From Golubevia sp. BC0850 (Eukaryota > Basidiomycota > Exobasidiomycetes > Golubeviales > Golubeviaceae), in assembly GCA_012976225.1 (NCBI GenBank), contig JAAVVG010000018.1, positions 496,001 through 560,000 of the forward strand: DNA of 64,000 bases, read 5' to 3'. Below the pieces are notes generated by a model. That model made no database searches, had not been told where the DNA came from, and was given only the letters and a program-made list of their open reading frames with translations. This document shows, piece by piece, positions 43,593 through 57,544 of this stretch (position 1 is its first letter; each line of letters begins with the position of its first letter). The position numbers and the translations under genes are program-made.

Positions 43593-45284
43593 AGATTTGG
43601 ATCTCTGAATCGGCATGGGATGGGGAGGTTGAAGAGAAGGGAGACGTTGGGAAGGGAAAAGGTTCTGTTGAGGTTTTGCTCCGTTTTCTTTTTCATAGAC
43701 TTCTCATATTTTATCATTTTACGTATCACTGTTCTCGTTCTTATGTTTGATCACTTTATGCTGCATTTTTCTAATTACGAATAGCTTTTGTATTGTTGTG
43801 AATTCCTGTCTTGGGAGACAAGGGCTGGGTCAACAAAAAGGTAAAAACTGCTGGAAGTGAATGAGAATTGTCGACCATTTAATGTGATCAGAGCGAAAAC
43901 AAAGGAGGGAAAATCTTGAAACGGAAAGAAGAAAAACAAAGAAGCCGTTTTTGAATGTTCGTGATGGAAAGCAATGGAAAAGAGAAATCGAAGAGCGTCG
44001 TTGAGTTCAATCCGGAGGATATGACGATCTTAAGCTGGAGGTTCTGAAGGGACCGGTGAGAAGAACGAGATCCTTGGAGCCTGAAAGCATGGAAGAAAGA
44101 TAAAGGGTAGTCTTGTCGAAGACCCTCTTGGCCGCAGCGAAAGAATTTGCCATGGTATGGGCGACTGAAGTTGGGACGTCTGAAAAGGTGTCAAAAAAAG
44201 GGCTAGCGATAGGGCCATTGGGCCTCACTCAGAGGCTCATACCATGGCAAGTTCTTTCTCTACGGGTTTATTTTTTTCGGAAACTCATCCAGGTATATAT
44301 GAACTGACTTTTGTATTAATGGAGAAGTGAGAGTGTCTGGTCAAAAAATACAACTTTACGGTTGGGAGGTGAGATTTTAGGTGGTCAAAAAAAGGGCTAG
44401 ACAAGGGAATCGATCAGCCAGGCGACAAGACCTTCCCCCATAGGTTCGTTGATCATGTGACTGAAGGATGTGTTCACTCTGTGATAGTTCATCTTCAAGA
44501 AACCCAAGGGAACAGTTGCAATCACCGAGCTGCGATCTTTAAAACAGACTCCCGCTCACGCTCTGCGATTCAAGAAAGTCTTCATCCTTGTCCCTCTCAT
44601 CATCGGTCTTTCCGACTCCGCTTAAGACAAATTGTCTTTACGACCTGTTCCGTGCTTTTCGTTTCACTGCGTTCTGATGATTGAAAGACAACGTTTCCAT
44701 GAGAACTTCTGGAGAAAGGAGGAGCGCGAGATGATCTCTAATGATTCAGTGGCTCCAACTTTGATCTAGAATTTCCTTGATTTCAAACTTGAATGTGACC
44801 AGAGAAAGAGATTCTCCTTTAATTGCCAATATGTGAAAGTATGAAACGACGACGTTGTAATTGTGACAGCCGAGATGTAGGCTTTGAAAATGGAGTGGGA
44901 AGTGCTTACAAAAATTTACAGAATGAAACTCTATAGGTGAAATGAAGTGAAAAGATGGAGAGGTGAAATGACGGCCTGAAACGTGCTTTGTGAAAGTGAA
45001 AGTCTAAAGGAAAAGAAGGGGTATGGACAGGCGAGGGATTGAGAGAATGTGATCGAGATCTAAGATGGAGAAGAGGAGTCTTTCGGAGAGTCTTTGCAGA
45101 ATGATGAGGTTGAGTTGTTGCTTTAGAGTCTGAAAGAGAGGCAGAGTTTAAGTTTCAGATCGGAATTTGGTAGCAGGGCTCAAAAAGAGAATGGGAAAGT
45201 TGATTTCTTCTTTCTATAAAGCAGCCAAATCTGAGTCAAGTCTGGTTAGAATGTGGTCAAAGATCTTAAAAGTTAGTTTGCTGA
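43593..45284. other. Gene-free stretch with short direct and inverted repeats
   Basis: No open frame of support in about 1.7 kb between the ends of RSA4 (+) and the GT90 gene (-). It holds a 13-bp inverted repeat (44147-44159 and 44238-44250) and a 16-bp direct repeat TCAAAAAAAGGGCTAG at 44191-44206 and 44385-44400. I see no tRNA-like box. Confidence 0.45.
44147..44250. repeat. 13-bp inverted repeat
   Basis: TTGCCATGGTATG and its exact complement CATACCATGGCAA are separated by 78 nt. The enclosed sequence contains one unit of the TCAAAAAAAGGGCTAG direct repeat. A small non-coding RNA or MITE-like relic is possible but unproven. Confidence 0.4.
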
Positions 45285-47750
45285 TCAATTCAAAGGCCAG
45301 CCATTCAGTCTGCTGCCAATCCAAGTTTGATAATCGATATCTCCTTTGACACCCTTCTCCTTCATTTGATCTTCAGTAAGATGTCTTCCTCCGTCTGCTG
45401 CTACTCCGTTTCCAGCGATTGGAGCAGGACCATGTGGGCCCCAAGAAGCTTGATCCAAAGTATTTGAGTAAGACAGAAGAGCTGACCGAAGATAGCAGGT
45501 GGTGGCAGAAGGGGTGAGATAACCTGGAGACAAACAGAGATAGCAGAAGACAGAAAAAGTTGGTCAGTGATAGAAGACACCTCGAAGTCGGATTTTCTCT
45601 CCACTCACGATCTCTTAGAGTTCTGACAGCATTATCAGCAATCCTCTCAGCACCATTCCTGCCCAACCATTGCCATTCTTGATTCCAAGTTCCTTCTTTC
45701 ACCTTCGACTCTTTCCATTCTTTTTTCTTCTTCGCTTCTTCGAAAGATTCGATTCGATACTTTGAATCTGGATTTCTATCTCCATCTGAAAGCCAAAGTT
45801 CAGCCATCGTTTCTTCCAATCCATTGAAAAGAGGACCTTTTAGTTCGACGAAGTTTTGAGAAGTAGAGGAAGAATTTGAGTCGAGAGCAGCATGGAAATG
45901 TTGAGTGAAGACGAGTGGATGAGAGACTACAACTGAATGACAAGAGAGAATATATTTCGTACGGCTAGAAAATGGAAATGAGATCGAGGTTAGCGAGTCA
46001 ATTGACAAGAGGTTTGAAAAGATCAAAGGATTCCGTTGGAGAAGGCTCACCCAGAGTAGCTGTTGCCTTCGGTAGCAGCGAGATACTTGAAGCCACAATG
46101 ATCGTGCATTGTTTTCTGAACGATTGAGAAGAAAAGGGAGGGTGCGAAGTCAAGGTAAGAACAGATTGTGTGAGTATACACCCCTTGACTTTGCCTCCTG
46201 CCTTCTGTCATGTTGGAAGACAGACAGCTACTTTTTAAATCGAACGCAGAAGAGGGTCAGAAAGATAGCCATATAAGACTCACCAGATCCTTGAAATTCC
46301 CTTTATCTCCATGAAAAGTCGTCTCGCCAACGTCACTCCACATTTCAGTTCCCTTCCCCTCTTTTCTCAGAGTCCTATCCAAAAGATCCTGCCTAGGTAA
46401 ATGAACATCAGCCCATCCTCTCCACATGACCCTTTCATCCTTCCCATTCCAACCAACTCTATCTTCAACTTCTCTGGAAAGTCTTTTAAATTCGTGAAAT
46501 GAAGGAATTCCAGCTTCTGGCCAAGATGCGAAAGCGAAATCTGGCATTAACCAAGTCCCTTTCCCACTGTCTGAAAGTTTTTCATTGACTCTCCAACCAG
46601 CTCCTGATTTGCCAGAAGTGGTTAGCAATGAGGTAGAAGAGGAAGAGAAACCATCTTTGTCGGCTGAGACGAAGACTAGATCTAAAGGTTTGAGTTGCTG
46701 AAGATAGGATTGTGGAGCTGATTCTATCGCGGTTTGGATCAAGGAGAGAATTGAATAGATTCGAGATTGGAAACCTGGGTGTAGAGTTCGGATCTGAGAG
46801 AAGAGAGAGAGAGAGATGAGAACGTGTGAGGACATACCAAAGCTGCGAAAGGAGTCCTCTCCCAAAAGTTAGACGAAGGAGAAAGATACTCACATAGAGT
46901 TGACCATCTCTGATTATTATCTGAAAGATGGGAGAAAGTGAGGAATGAGGTCTATTTCTGATCTCTGAACGGCAAGCGACATCCGAGAACCACAGCCCCC
47001 TTTGGTGGGTCTCTTCAAAGGGTTTGAGATGATCCCATATGTGTATCTGAGCAGTATGATACGCAGGTCAGAAGCTGACAGCCCTTGAACTTGGATTACT
47101 GGAAACATCCGAGCTACGGAGGTCTCATCCGAGAGAGCCAGAGAGGGCATCTCTTCCAGAAACTTTGAGATGCTGTGCTCTCTTTCTGATCATCTCCGAT
47201 GAGAGTAAACGCCTTCCAATTTGATTATTTCTGACATTCCAGAATTTCTTTTCATGACTTTGCTACTCACCCTTGCGAAACCCCAACCTTTATCAGCTTC
47301 CCTCTCAGCTCTATCCACGTCCACCAAGCTAATTCCACCTCTCTCTATCCAGATCCGCTTGTTTAGCTCTATCTGATCAACAAAAGCAGGAAACTCTTTT
47401 CTACACTGCTCCTCGGAGAGAGTTTGATCTATTTGAGCTACTGTTGAAAGTGGAGGAGGTAAATTTGAATCACCTTTGAAAGATGAAGGTGAATTGGTTG
47501 AACTTAAACTCTGACCTGAAGAAATAGTTGGGCTTGAAGAGAAAGGATTGAAAAGGCTGATGAGAGCCAAAATGGATAAAATGGTGATTGAAGAGAATAT
47601 TAGATATCTACGAGGTGGGAGACAGATTGTGAGTTTCTTTGCAGTTGAAGTTGGGAGAGAGGAAGGTAATTGAATTCTACTGGCTTGAGGAGAAGTCTCT
47701 GCTGATGAACTTGGTAGAAGCTCATAATGAGCTTTCTGAGACTTGAACAT
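45285..47750 (-). CDS. Cap10-like glycosyltransferase family 90 protein
   Basis: Six exons, 47750-47271, 46920-46894, 46793-46284, 46115-46051, 45964-45609 and 45523-45285, give 558 residues. It is a type II membrane protein: a short cytosolic tail, a membrane segment near residues 49-67 (YLIFSSITILSILALISLF), a Ser-rich stem and a luminal catalytic domain. The domain shows IIIRDGQLY (the 27-nt exon), WLMPDFAFASWPEAGIPSFH, ERVMWRGWADVHLPRQDL, CGFKYLAATEGNSYSGR and TKYILSCHSVVVSH, then NGAERIADNAVR, the layout of GT90 (Cryptococcus Cap10/Cxt1, POGLUT). Members transfer xylose or glucose to glycans in the Golgi; the donor here cannot be told from sequence. Length is typical. Confidence 0.9.
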
Positions 47751-47877
47751 TTTGAGAACCGAGAGGTTTGCCGTTGTGTACTGTGGGAGAAGGAAGAAGG
47801 CAGAAGGGTTTCAAAATGAAAGCGCAGCGCAAGCTATTTGACCACCCCTAAAACCACTTTTTCTTTTCCCTCGCAAG

Positions 47878-48300
47878 ATGAGATACTTCAAGAGCATTTC
47901 CAAGTCATTCATGTGCCATTCAGGCTATCAAAGTTTCGAGTTGGGTCGGCCTGAGTCTCGAGCATCAAATCTCTCATCCCTCTACTCGTCTCCAGCTTTC
48001 AGATCCCGATCCTTCAAAGAAGTCCAAATTCAAAATTCGAAGGAACTTCGACTTCTGACGAACCGCGAACAATCGAAAAGAGACGTTTGTCATATTGAGA
48101 GTAATCTCAGAAGCTCAAGCCGAAAAACCTTGCTTTCGAGGAGAGGAGACAAGATGAAAGTCCAGAATCGACTCCCCAAATTGTATCGGATGAAACTTGA
48201 AAGTTATAGAATCATAATTCTGTTTGAGAAAATGGTTGAAGAACGACGAAACGAAAGAAAAGAAGGCGTTTCAACTCTAGGAAAGAGTCCAGGTTTCTGA
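47878..48300 (+). CDS. Unsupported 140-codon open frame, possible small gene
   Basis: An uninterrupted plus-strand frame starts at an ATG with A at -3 and encodes a basic, Ser/Arg-rich product (RSRSFKEVQIQNSK, SSSRKTLLSRRGDKMK, FEKMVEERRNERKEG). It begins 128 bp from the start of the divergent GT90 gene. No domain or paralogue is seen. It may be a real small gene or chance. Bases 48301-48980 show no gene and contain the 3' flank of the lumazine synthase. Confidence 0.22.
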   Translation: MRYFKSISKSFMCHSGYQSFELGRPESRASNLSSLYSSPAFRSRSFKEVQIQNSKELRLLTNREQSKRDVCHIESNLRSSSRKTLLSRRGDKMKVQNRLPKLYRMKLESYRIIILFEKMVEERRNERKEGVSTLGKSPGF

Positions 48301-48980
48301 ATGACCCAACTCTATTTTAATAGAGTGTTCCTTTTCTTTAAAAGTAAAGATGCTTCTGACTTCCTTCTCTGCTAATTCTCATACTTCTTCAACCGGAAAT
48401 CCAAGAAGAGTTTGAACTCCTTCTATTCGATGCTTTCGTTTTTCCAAACTACAACAAAACAAATCCCCCATTTGCAGCACCTTATCCTTTTCCTTCACCT
48501 TCTTCTTAATTTGCTTCATTCAATCCCTTTTTTCTCATGTCTCTCCATCACCGCCTATCTCATGATCTGGAATCTCTTTAAGCTTCAGTTTTTGATCCTC
48601 CTTTTGTTTCCTTTCATTTCTCTCCTAATTTCCCTTCTGCCCAACGAGCGTTTTTGGATCCCATTCTTCGGAGTAGAGTGAGATGACAGTTGAAGGATTT
48701 GGGAGAAGAATCGGAATTGAGAGGAAGTTGGAAGGAAAAGAGGGAAGGGGGGAAAGAGAAAGTTAGGAAGATTAGGACAGAGGAAATGGGATGGGTCTTC
48801 GGTCTCGAATCTCGAATCTCGAGATTTAATTGGAGTTGATTCTGAAGTTTATCTTGAAGTTCTAGTGTGTACACTTCTTCTCAATCAAGGCTTACCTGAC
48901 CCTTTCCCCTAGGGTAGACCTTCTAAATCCAACCCTCTGAGCTTCTCAATCCAACCCTCTCTCTCTCTTTCTCTCTTTAC

Positions 48981-49728
<748 letters not shown>

Positions 49729-50089
49729 GAGGGATAGTAAGAATTAGTTTTTAGAGGGAAGAGGAGAGGAGAGCAGGATGAGATGGGAGGCATCTCATTC
49801 CATCTATCACGCTATCAACATCACCGAGAGTCAGTCGGTCTTTTCAACCCCTGGAGTCCACTTCTGTACCTTCGATTCAATTTGCAGCAGCCCAAAAGGA
49901 TCACAAATCTGATCTCAACCTCGAACGCCATCTCATGCTTAGTCCACAACTTCAAAGGCTTTCTTTTTCGTCGTTTCAATTTTGTTCGATTCACTTCGCC
50001 TCCTTAGCTTTGTCCCCGTTCAACTCGTCTGAAATCCTAGTTCTCCAAACTCTTGTTAGTGTTTCTCGTCTTCAAGTGCTTCCTTCTCT

Positions 50090-51325
50090 TTATTGAGGGT
50101 CTTCGGATACACAAAGAAAGCTCTCAAGAGAAAGCAAAACAACGACGGAGACTTTCAAAAGAGAGAAAAGGTTGAAGATGCTGACAAGAAAGAATTGGGT
50201 TGGTCCTTGTCGACTTCTATGAAAACGATTCATTTTAACCTGGCTTCCCTCCGCGCTCAATGGATCTAATCCACGCAAATGCTATTTGATTTTTGACCTG
50301 ATTCATCTTCCCACCAATCTCTCTATGTCCAGGTAAACTTTCAAGAGATGCAAGTTTGTGACTCGCCACAGCTCATTCTTGGGGACGACTCTGACCTTTG
50401 AGGAGGTGAACCCAAAAGGATGAAGAGCGAAGACAGCGAAGAGTTATGAAGCGTCAGAGAATGGGCGAAGAGAAAGGGCATCCAGGATGAATTTGAAGCG
50501 CTGAGGAGACTCGAAACTCACCCCCCTGTCAGACGGTTCAAATCTCGACTTCCCAGTAACTCGATTCCGAATCGATCCTCAGTAATCTCTAGCTCTTGCA
50601 TCTGAGGGAATTGAAGTGGAGCTAGTCCTTCAAGCTTCCTTTTAGTCTGAGACTTAGATGCTTGAGATTTTGAGCTGGCCGCGAGAGAATCTTTCTCCAA
50701 TCCCAGTGACTTCTAGATTCTTCCAACGCTAGAGATGAAAGGTTCTGACAGATTCCGTTTGGAATTGAAGAGAGCCAGGTAGAATTGCAGTCCAGGGGAT
50801 CCGAAGAAGAGAAACTTGTTCGTGGATGTCTGCTGGGCTTTCGGAGAGCCTGGGGAGGTGGACACTCCATGATTTGAAGAATCGTAGATCGATGAGGGTG
50901 CTGAATTCGCGTAGTTGAGGAACAAGTTGTTCGGAAAGTTGTTCCTTCAGATTGTCCGATACGTCGAGGAAGACACGTTGGAGCGTTTTCTTTGACTTTC
51001 GAAGAGTAGAAATGAACCAGCGTCGTTGATTGAGGCCATGCTGGCTGTGAGGAGAGAGGACTGAGGAAGAGAAGAAGGAAGCGATGATAGCAGTGTCAGT
51101 GTAACGACTGATGAGCAAATAGAAGAAACAATCTGGAAGCTCCATCTACCTTGAGGCTCAGAATGAAAGATTGTTGATTTTTGGATGAATGTGACGAAGT
51201 CAAGAAGGAGAGCGAAGCAACTTCTCTTTTGAACCATTCACCCTCCCTCCTGCAATCAAGAGTCATCCACTCTAACCTCTTATCTGATTCAAGAGAATAG
51301 TAGTTCAAACGTCAATCTGCCGTAA
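50090..51325 (-). pseudogene. Family-i F-box/LRR-like copy, truncated and frame-disrupted
   Basis: On the minus strand, 51308-51096 carries the near-identical core (NYYSLESDKRLEWM, EGEWFKREVASLSFLTSSHS, QQSFILSLKVDGASRLFLLF). A second frame then gives WFISTLRKSKKTLQRVFLDV, SDNLKEQLSEQLVPQLREFS and TLIDLRFFKSWSVHLPRLSE, and a third gives LSSLALEESRSHWDWRKILS, LKHLSLRLKGSL and EGLAPLQFPQMQELEI-like sequence near 50640. The conserved C-terminal block (FPSWIV... to the end) is mostly absent: sequence jumps to the 3' flank near 50590. Bases 50090-50517 are the 3' flank also found at 1400-1830. The start region is missing; the copy is fused directly to the family-ii copy at about 51325-51345. Bases 49729-50089 hold nothing seen apart from the RIB4 promoter. 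Confidence 0.6.
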
Positions 51326-51339
51326 GTAGATTGTTTCTG

Positions 51340-51808
51340 AAGCCTGAAGAGGAAGGAGGCTTGGGGAGATGGGAAGCAGAGGGGTGATCAGATAGGAGAG
51401 AAGGAGCAAGCTCGTGAGTATCGCAGGTGAAGTCTGTTACATGTGATTCTTGATAGATGCGAGAGACCCAAGGAGAAGATCTAGATGGGCGTAGGTTGGC
51501 TTGGTAAAGAAGAGAGGTGGAGAATTGGTTTTGCTGATCAAGGCAAAACTGTACATTGCATTCAAATTTTCAAACACCCTGCTGACACTTCTTTTGTCTC
51601 CTTGTGCTACAGAAGCTGGCTACTCTTGCTCTTTGAGGAAGCACAAGGGGCGAGCACAAGGGACGAAATCCACCCAGCTCTCTTGACTCCCAGCTCCTCG
51701 TCCTCCCACAAGCATCCAACACCCTCTACCCTCTCTGGAAATCAGTCGATGCCTGTGGTTGCAGAAGAAACGTTTCATTTGTTATTCATTCTATCTCGAG
51801 GCTACTAG
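51340..51808 (+). pseudogene. Family-ii copy, 5'-truncated
   Basis: Plus strand, homologous to the reverse of 34310-33880. It begins inside the N-terminal exon (GAAGGAGGCTTGGGGAGATG) and shows the conserved donor context GAGCAAGCTCGTGAGTATCG at about 51408-51427. Then comes RWRIGFADQGKT, a donor GTACATTG and acceptor TGCTACAG at 51604-51611, as in the 33-kb copy, and EAGYSCSLRKHKGRAQ with ALLTPSSSSSHKHPTP in another frame. It stops at 51806-51808, while a different frame remains open past this point. Confidence 0.55.
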
Positions 51809-52605
51809 GAGGAAGCGCTGACGAAGCTTGTCCACACTTAGAATGGTGCTTTTCTCGAGGTGAGACTGGTCAGCTCTCGATCTCGCCTCCTTCGATTCTC
51901 GCAGGCTCTTGGAAGCACTCCACCGTCAAACTTCAGACGCCAGAGGAGGGATTTCCTTGCGTAAGGACTGGTCTCTCCGAACAGCAAGTGAAATCCGTCA
52001 GAGCCATCTGTTCCAAAGATGCCTGGCTGACGCAGTCGCCTCTCCCAGGTCTGTCTTCAATCAACTACAAGGACGGAGGTCAAGCAACTCTTCTACGTCG
52101 CATGGCGAGTCTCACTCCCGTCAAGCCAGGAGAGCCTCCTCTAGACGGACTCCCTCCCATCGTTCTTCGAGTTTTGAGAGCAGCAATTGAGCAGTGCCGT
52201 AACGATCTCATTAGGAACACTGCTTTTGGCCAGCGCCAATCGAGACTGAAACGGACGAAGGTGAGTCTGACTGGAAGAGTGATTGACTCTTTCCTTTCGA
52301 CTTTATTTCCGCTTTAGACCAAAAGATGAAGTATGTCGCTGATTTTTTCCTTTCTTCTCCTGTTCTCATAGCAATCACCTTCTATACAATCGCAAAACGC
52401 AAAAGCGATGCCTCTTTGTCTCGTCGAAGTACAGATGGGATCAGCAGTGGCGAGGGCTTTCGAGGTCTCAAGAAGGTCTCTAGAAGGTGATGATCTGGTG
52501 AAGAGGAACCGAGTGTCGGTGACTTCCAAATGGCTCTGTCCCCTCTCCGCCATCAGCGGAATTAGCTGGGAGACATGTCATCGCTTTCCTTCTTTGTTCG
52601 TATGA
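51790..52605 (+). CDS. Unrecognised spliced open frame downstream of family ii
   Basis: One plus-strand frame is open from about 51790 to a GTGAGT donor at 52261, and after an acceptor CTCATAG at 52371 the same phase stays open to TGA at 52603-52605. The sequence reads SISRLLGGSADEA (alignable to SISKLTGGSQ of the 33-kb family-ii copy), then VKSVRAICSKDAWLTQSPLP, NYKDGGQATLLRRMASLTPV, PIVLRVLRAAIEQCRNDLIR, and after the splice AKAMPLCLVEVQMGSAVARA, FEVSRRSLEGDDLVKRNRVS, TSKWLCPLSAISGISW. It may be the real 3' half of family ii, lost or scrambled at the other two places. No domain is recognised and no start codon is certain. Confidence 0.35.
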
Positions 52606-53051
52606 ACGTCTTGTCTGGGCAAGTTTCTTTCCGAAATACATATATAGATACTGCTCGAGGGTCTAAAGAAGCAAGTGGTTCTTCGCCTCTTCCGGCTAGT
52701 AGTTGAGGATTCAAAGACTATGTAACGACAACCAGAGAGTTGATCTCAGTGGGAGAATAAGGAGAAGGAGACGAGAGGCACGAGGCACCTCACCCCTTCA
52801 ATTTCACCTCCTAGTCCCACCCTTTCCCTTTGACTTTGGGAAATGATGAACTTTCGCTTTTACGTATGACATTTGGGAGAAGAGAGGGAATGATGCCTTT
52901 CGAAGATGGAGGTCGTTCACCGAGACTAGCTCGGCCTTTTCTCAGAGTTTTGGCCAGTTGGAAGCTGGAAGAAAATCTCCATCAACAATCTCCCTCTCTC
53001 CTCTCTATCTCTATATCCTACTCCCTACTCCCTAATTCCTAATTTCATCCA

Positions 53052-54802
<1,751 letters not shown>

Positions 54803-56330
54803 GTTTACGAAAGTAAAGTGGAGCGGAAGGGATAGAGGCGAGAAAGTATTTTGAGGAGAGAATTCAATTGGGAAATGTGATTCTCTTTGAGACTTTGAGA
54901 TTCTAACTTTACTTTCTTTTCCTCTTCTTGTTCTTCAATCTCTACATCGACTTCTCATCTCATTCTATCCTCCTCAAAAGGTCGTAAATTTAAAAGCGAT
55001 GTTCAAGCAGAACAAATCTTCAAGCAACACTGCCCTCAATTTTCTTCTACTTTGCTCTCAATCTCATTTCATCACACTTCACTCTCAACTTTCCACTCAA
55101 TCTCAGCCACAATACGTCCGATCTTCTACCATCTTCTCTCTCCACTTCCCTCTCCTTCATTTACTCCCTTCCTCTCTCTCACACATTCCACCCCATCTAC
55201 ATTCTCTTCCCCGGTTGCTGCTCTAAGCGCACAAAATCGTCATTTCTCAAAACTAGCTGTCCCTTTCATATTAATTCTCCGATTCTCGTGTATGTTCAAT
55301 CACACCAAAACGATCCACTAGTACATAGTTTACGATCGAAAATAGAGTCACTTTCTTTGCTACGTTGGGAGTGAGGACCGAAACAGGAGAGCAAGACGTG
55401 AACTTTGGCTTCCAGCTTCAGTTGAGAAAGACAATGATAAGATCTAATCGAGCTGGATTCCTCCAGAACCTTTCTCTTCGAACCAGATTAAAAGGTGGAA
55501 AGCATTAAGAGGACGTCTGGGGGCTTTTGAAGGTTTCAGAAGGGGCAGAATGAAGCCGACTCTTTGGGAACACGGAAATCTGGGTGAGTGTAAACGACAA
55601 GTTGGCAGTTCAGTAGTAATCATTGATTCGAACTTTTTCTTATTTTACTTTTTAACAGTCGGTGATCCTTTCTAAGGAGAGACCTGTCATTCGATTTCGG
55701 AAGAATTAGTGACGTTCCCTCTCACAGCCGGGAAGGCGAATCGAGACATAGGTCGTTCGTTAGTCAGAGAATCTAGTTGGCACCAGGATCAAATGACAGC
55801 CAAGGGGGAGTTTCTACCGCTTTTTCAATTATATCTTCTTAGTATCTGAGGACACGAAAGCCCACGAATCTGAGAAGGCTTTCCGAATTTGTTTGCTTTG
55901 AGTGATACCTGAGGGGGAGAAGGAAGCAGGTAAAGTTTCCTCCCTTCCAGCCCACTGCCCAACCTTGAAGGGTCAAAGCTCGCTTGACTAGTCTGACTGC
56001 TAATCGATCCTGACGGCATAGTAGTATGGTTCTCTCCGCTCAAAGAGAGTAGAATTGCTTGGATCTAAACATAACTCTTTGGGGATTGCTCTGAGCTGGC
56101 TCCCTCTCGTCCTCTTCTACACCATGAATTTCTTGTAAATCCTCGTTTTGCTTGAAGATATTATCGGATGGTTCAAAGGAGTTAGAGAAAACAGAAACGA
56201 GAGAATTAGGTGGAAGGGAAAGAGACTAGAATCAGAGTTAGCGTCACGAGGGGTTCGAGCGCGGACGAAGCTTCGAGGATGAAAACTACATATTTCTCTC
56301 TCCTTCTTCTACTCTTCTTCCAACCCCCGC

Positions 56331-56331
<1 letters not shown>
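54803..56331. other. Gene-free stretch
   Basis: About 1.5 kb without a supported gene. The first part is the PRMT1 3' region, possibly including a 3'-UTR intron 54799-54981. The rest has only short frames without homology. Confidence 0.45.

Positions 56332-56364
<33 letters not shown>
56332..56364. repeat. (CT)n microsatellite in 5' leader
   Basis: A dinucleotide run of about 15 units, 23 nt before the ATG at 56387, so probably in the 5' leader of the F-box gene. Confidence 0.8.
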
Positions 56365-56368
<4 letters not shown>

Positions 56369-56386
56369 CACTCAAGGACATTGGAA

Positions 56387-57544
56387 ATGAGCTCTTCCAT
56401 CAACCCAAAAGCTTCTTCAGCCAAAGTCACTTTCTTCTTAGCTCCAGAACTGTGGCTTCACAACATCTTCACTTTTCTTCCATTTCCTTCCATCAGAACT
56501 CTTCAAGCTATCAATCGCTTCCTTTACTTGCTAGTCAAAGGCGAAATGAAACACATCCTTCTAGGTGGTTTCTTAATTCTAGTTTGGTCACTTGCCATTC
56601 TTCCACTTCTTTCCTATTATCAACTCAAGACTTTCAAAAAAGTCAGTCACTTAGCAAAGCATCTCACTCTTTCCGGAACATTGTCCCAAACTCTGCATCG
56701 CTCAGATGTCAATGTTTCTAGCTTAGATCAGTTTTACGAAGGAATCTTATTCCCCATCGCTGCTTCTGATGATGCAAGCATCGACCCCAAGCAGCCAAAG
56801 GGAATCAATCCATTTCTTTCAAGGGTTTCACATGAAGCTTCGGCTCCCTAAACCAGCACCAACGTAACGTGTATAGTCCATGAGTCCACCTTAGCCAGTA
56901 TTCACGTAGACAGAGTCGAAGCAATTTTAGAAAATGCTTCCAATCCTCCAGTTTCGAGTTTGAAGGTGAAGGTGATAGACAAGAGTTTCATTCAAGTTGA
57001 AGGAACTGGAAGAGCTATCTTTGGCGGAAAGCTCAATTCGGTAACCTATGGAGATGGTTTAAGAGCCTTTGCAGCTCATCACGAAGATCCTACGTATTGT
57101 CCAGGTGAGTTTCGTTGTGAGATGAGAGTAATGTGTTCTTCTTTTCTCCAATCCATGCTCATCCCCATTCATTACCTCTTCAACTGAAAATTTCAAGGAG
57201 GAAATCCAGAAGATGGAGATAGACATCTTTACGATGGCCTCCAAACTTTTGGAAAGACACATCTTGGAGATTTTTACCTCAAAGACGTTTCTTGGAGAAC
57301 TGGTGAGCATTAAACCTTCCCTATCTAGAATGCAGTTGCAACTTCTGATCTTGACATTCATTGACTAGATCTCTATTTCTCCGCTGTGTATATTCCTTCA
57401 TCCCGAACGCAGTCAGCTACAGGAGGACAGCCTTCGGGCTTAGCGGTGCTACTAATTGGCAAATGTAGCGTTTACCATTCACCAGGTACTTACATCAGCG
57501 TTGCAACTGAGATGGAAGAAAATCATCTTTTCATCTTTGTGTAA
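56387..57544 (+). pseudogene. F-box protein gene with one in-frame stop
   Basis: Exons 56387-57104, 57198-57302 and 57369-57544 form one frame of 333 codons including an internal TAA at 56849-56851. The F-box starts near residue 20 (APELWLHNIFTFLPFPSIRT, then LQAINRFLYLLV), followed by a hydrophobic stretch LLGGFLILVWSLAILPLLSY that could cross a membrane. After the TAA the same frame reads STNVTCIVHESTLASIHVDR, VEAILENASNPPVSSLKVKV, TGRAIFGGKLNSVTYGDGLR, and the later exons give GDRHLYDGLQTFGKTHLGDF and DLYFSAVYIPSS, ending HLFIFV. Clean splice sites and coding-like sequence beyond the stop argue that the stop is recent, a sequencing error, or hidden by an unseen intron. The final TAA overlaps a GTAAGC donor, so another exon is possible. 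Confidence 0.6.

Larger units (their letters stand above)
50090..52605. repeat. Divergent family-i/family-ii module, copy 2 (inverted)
   Basis: Same head-to-head pair as at 33.3-35.8 kb but inverted (i on minus, ii on plus). The intergenic promoter and both 5' ends are deleted. Bases 52606-53051 hold the PRMT1 promoter; no gene is seen there. Confidence 0.55.

Noticed and set aside
55825-56043. 72-codon minus-strand frame
   Set aside because: It starts at a non-ATG codon, has no splice signals and no homology.
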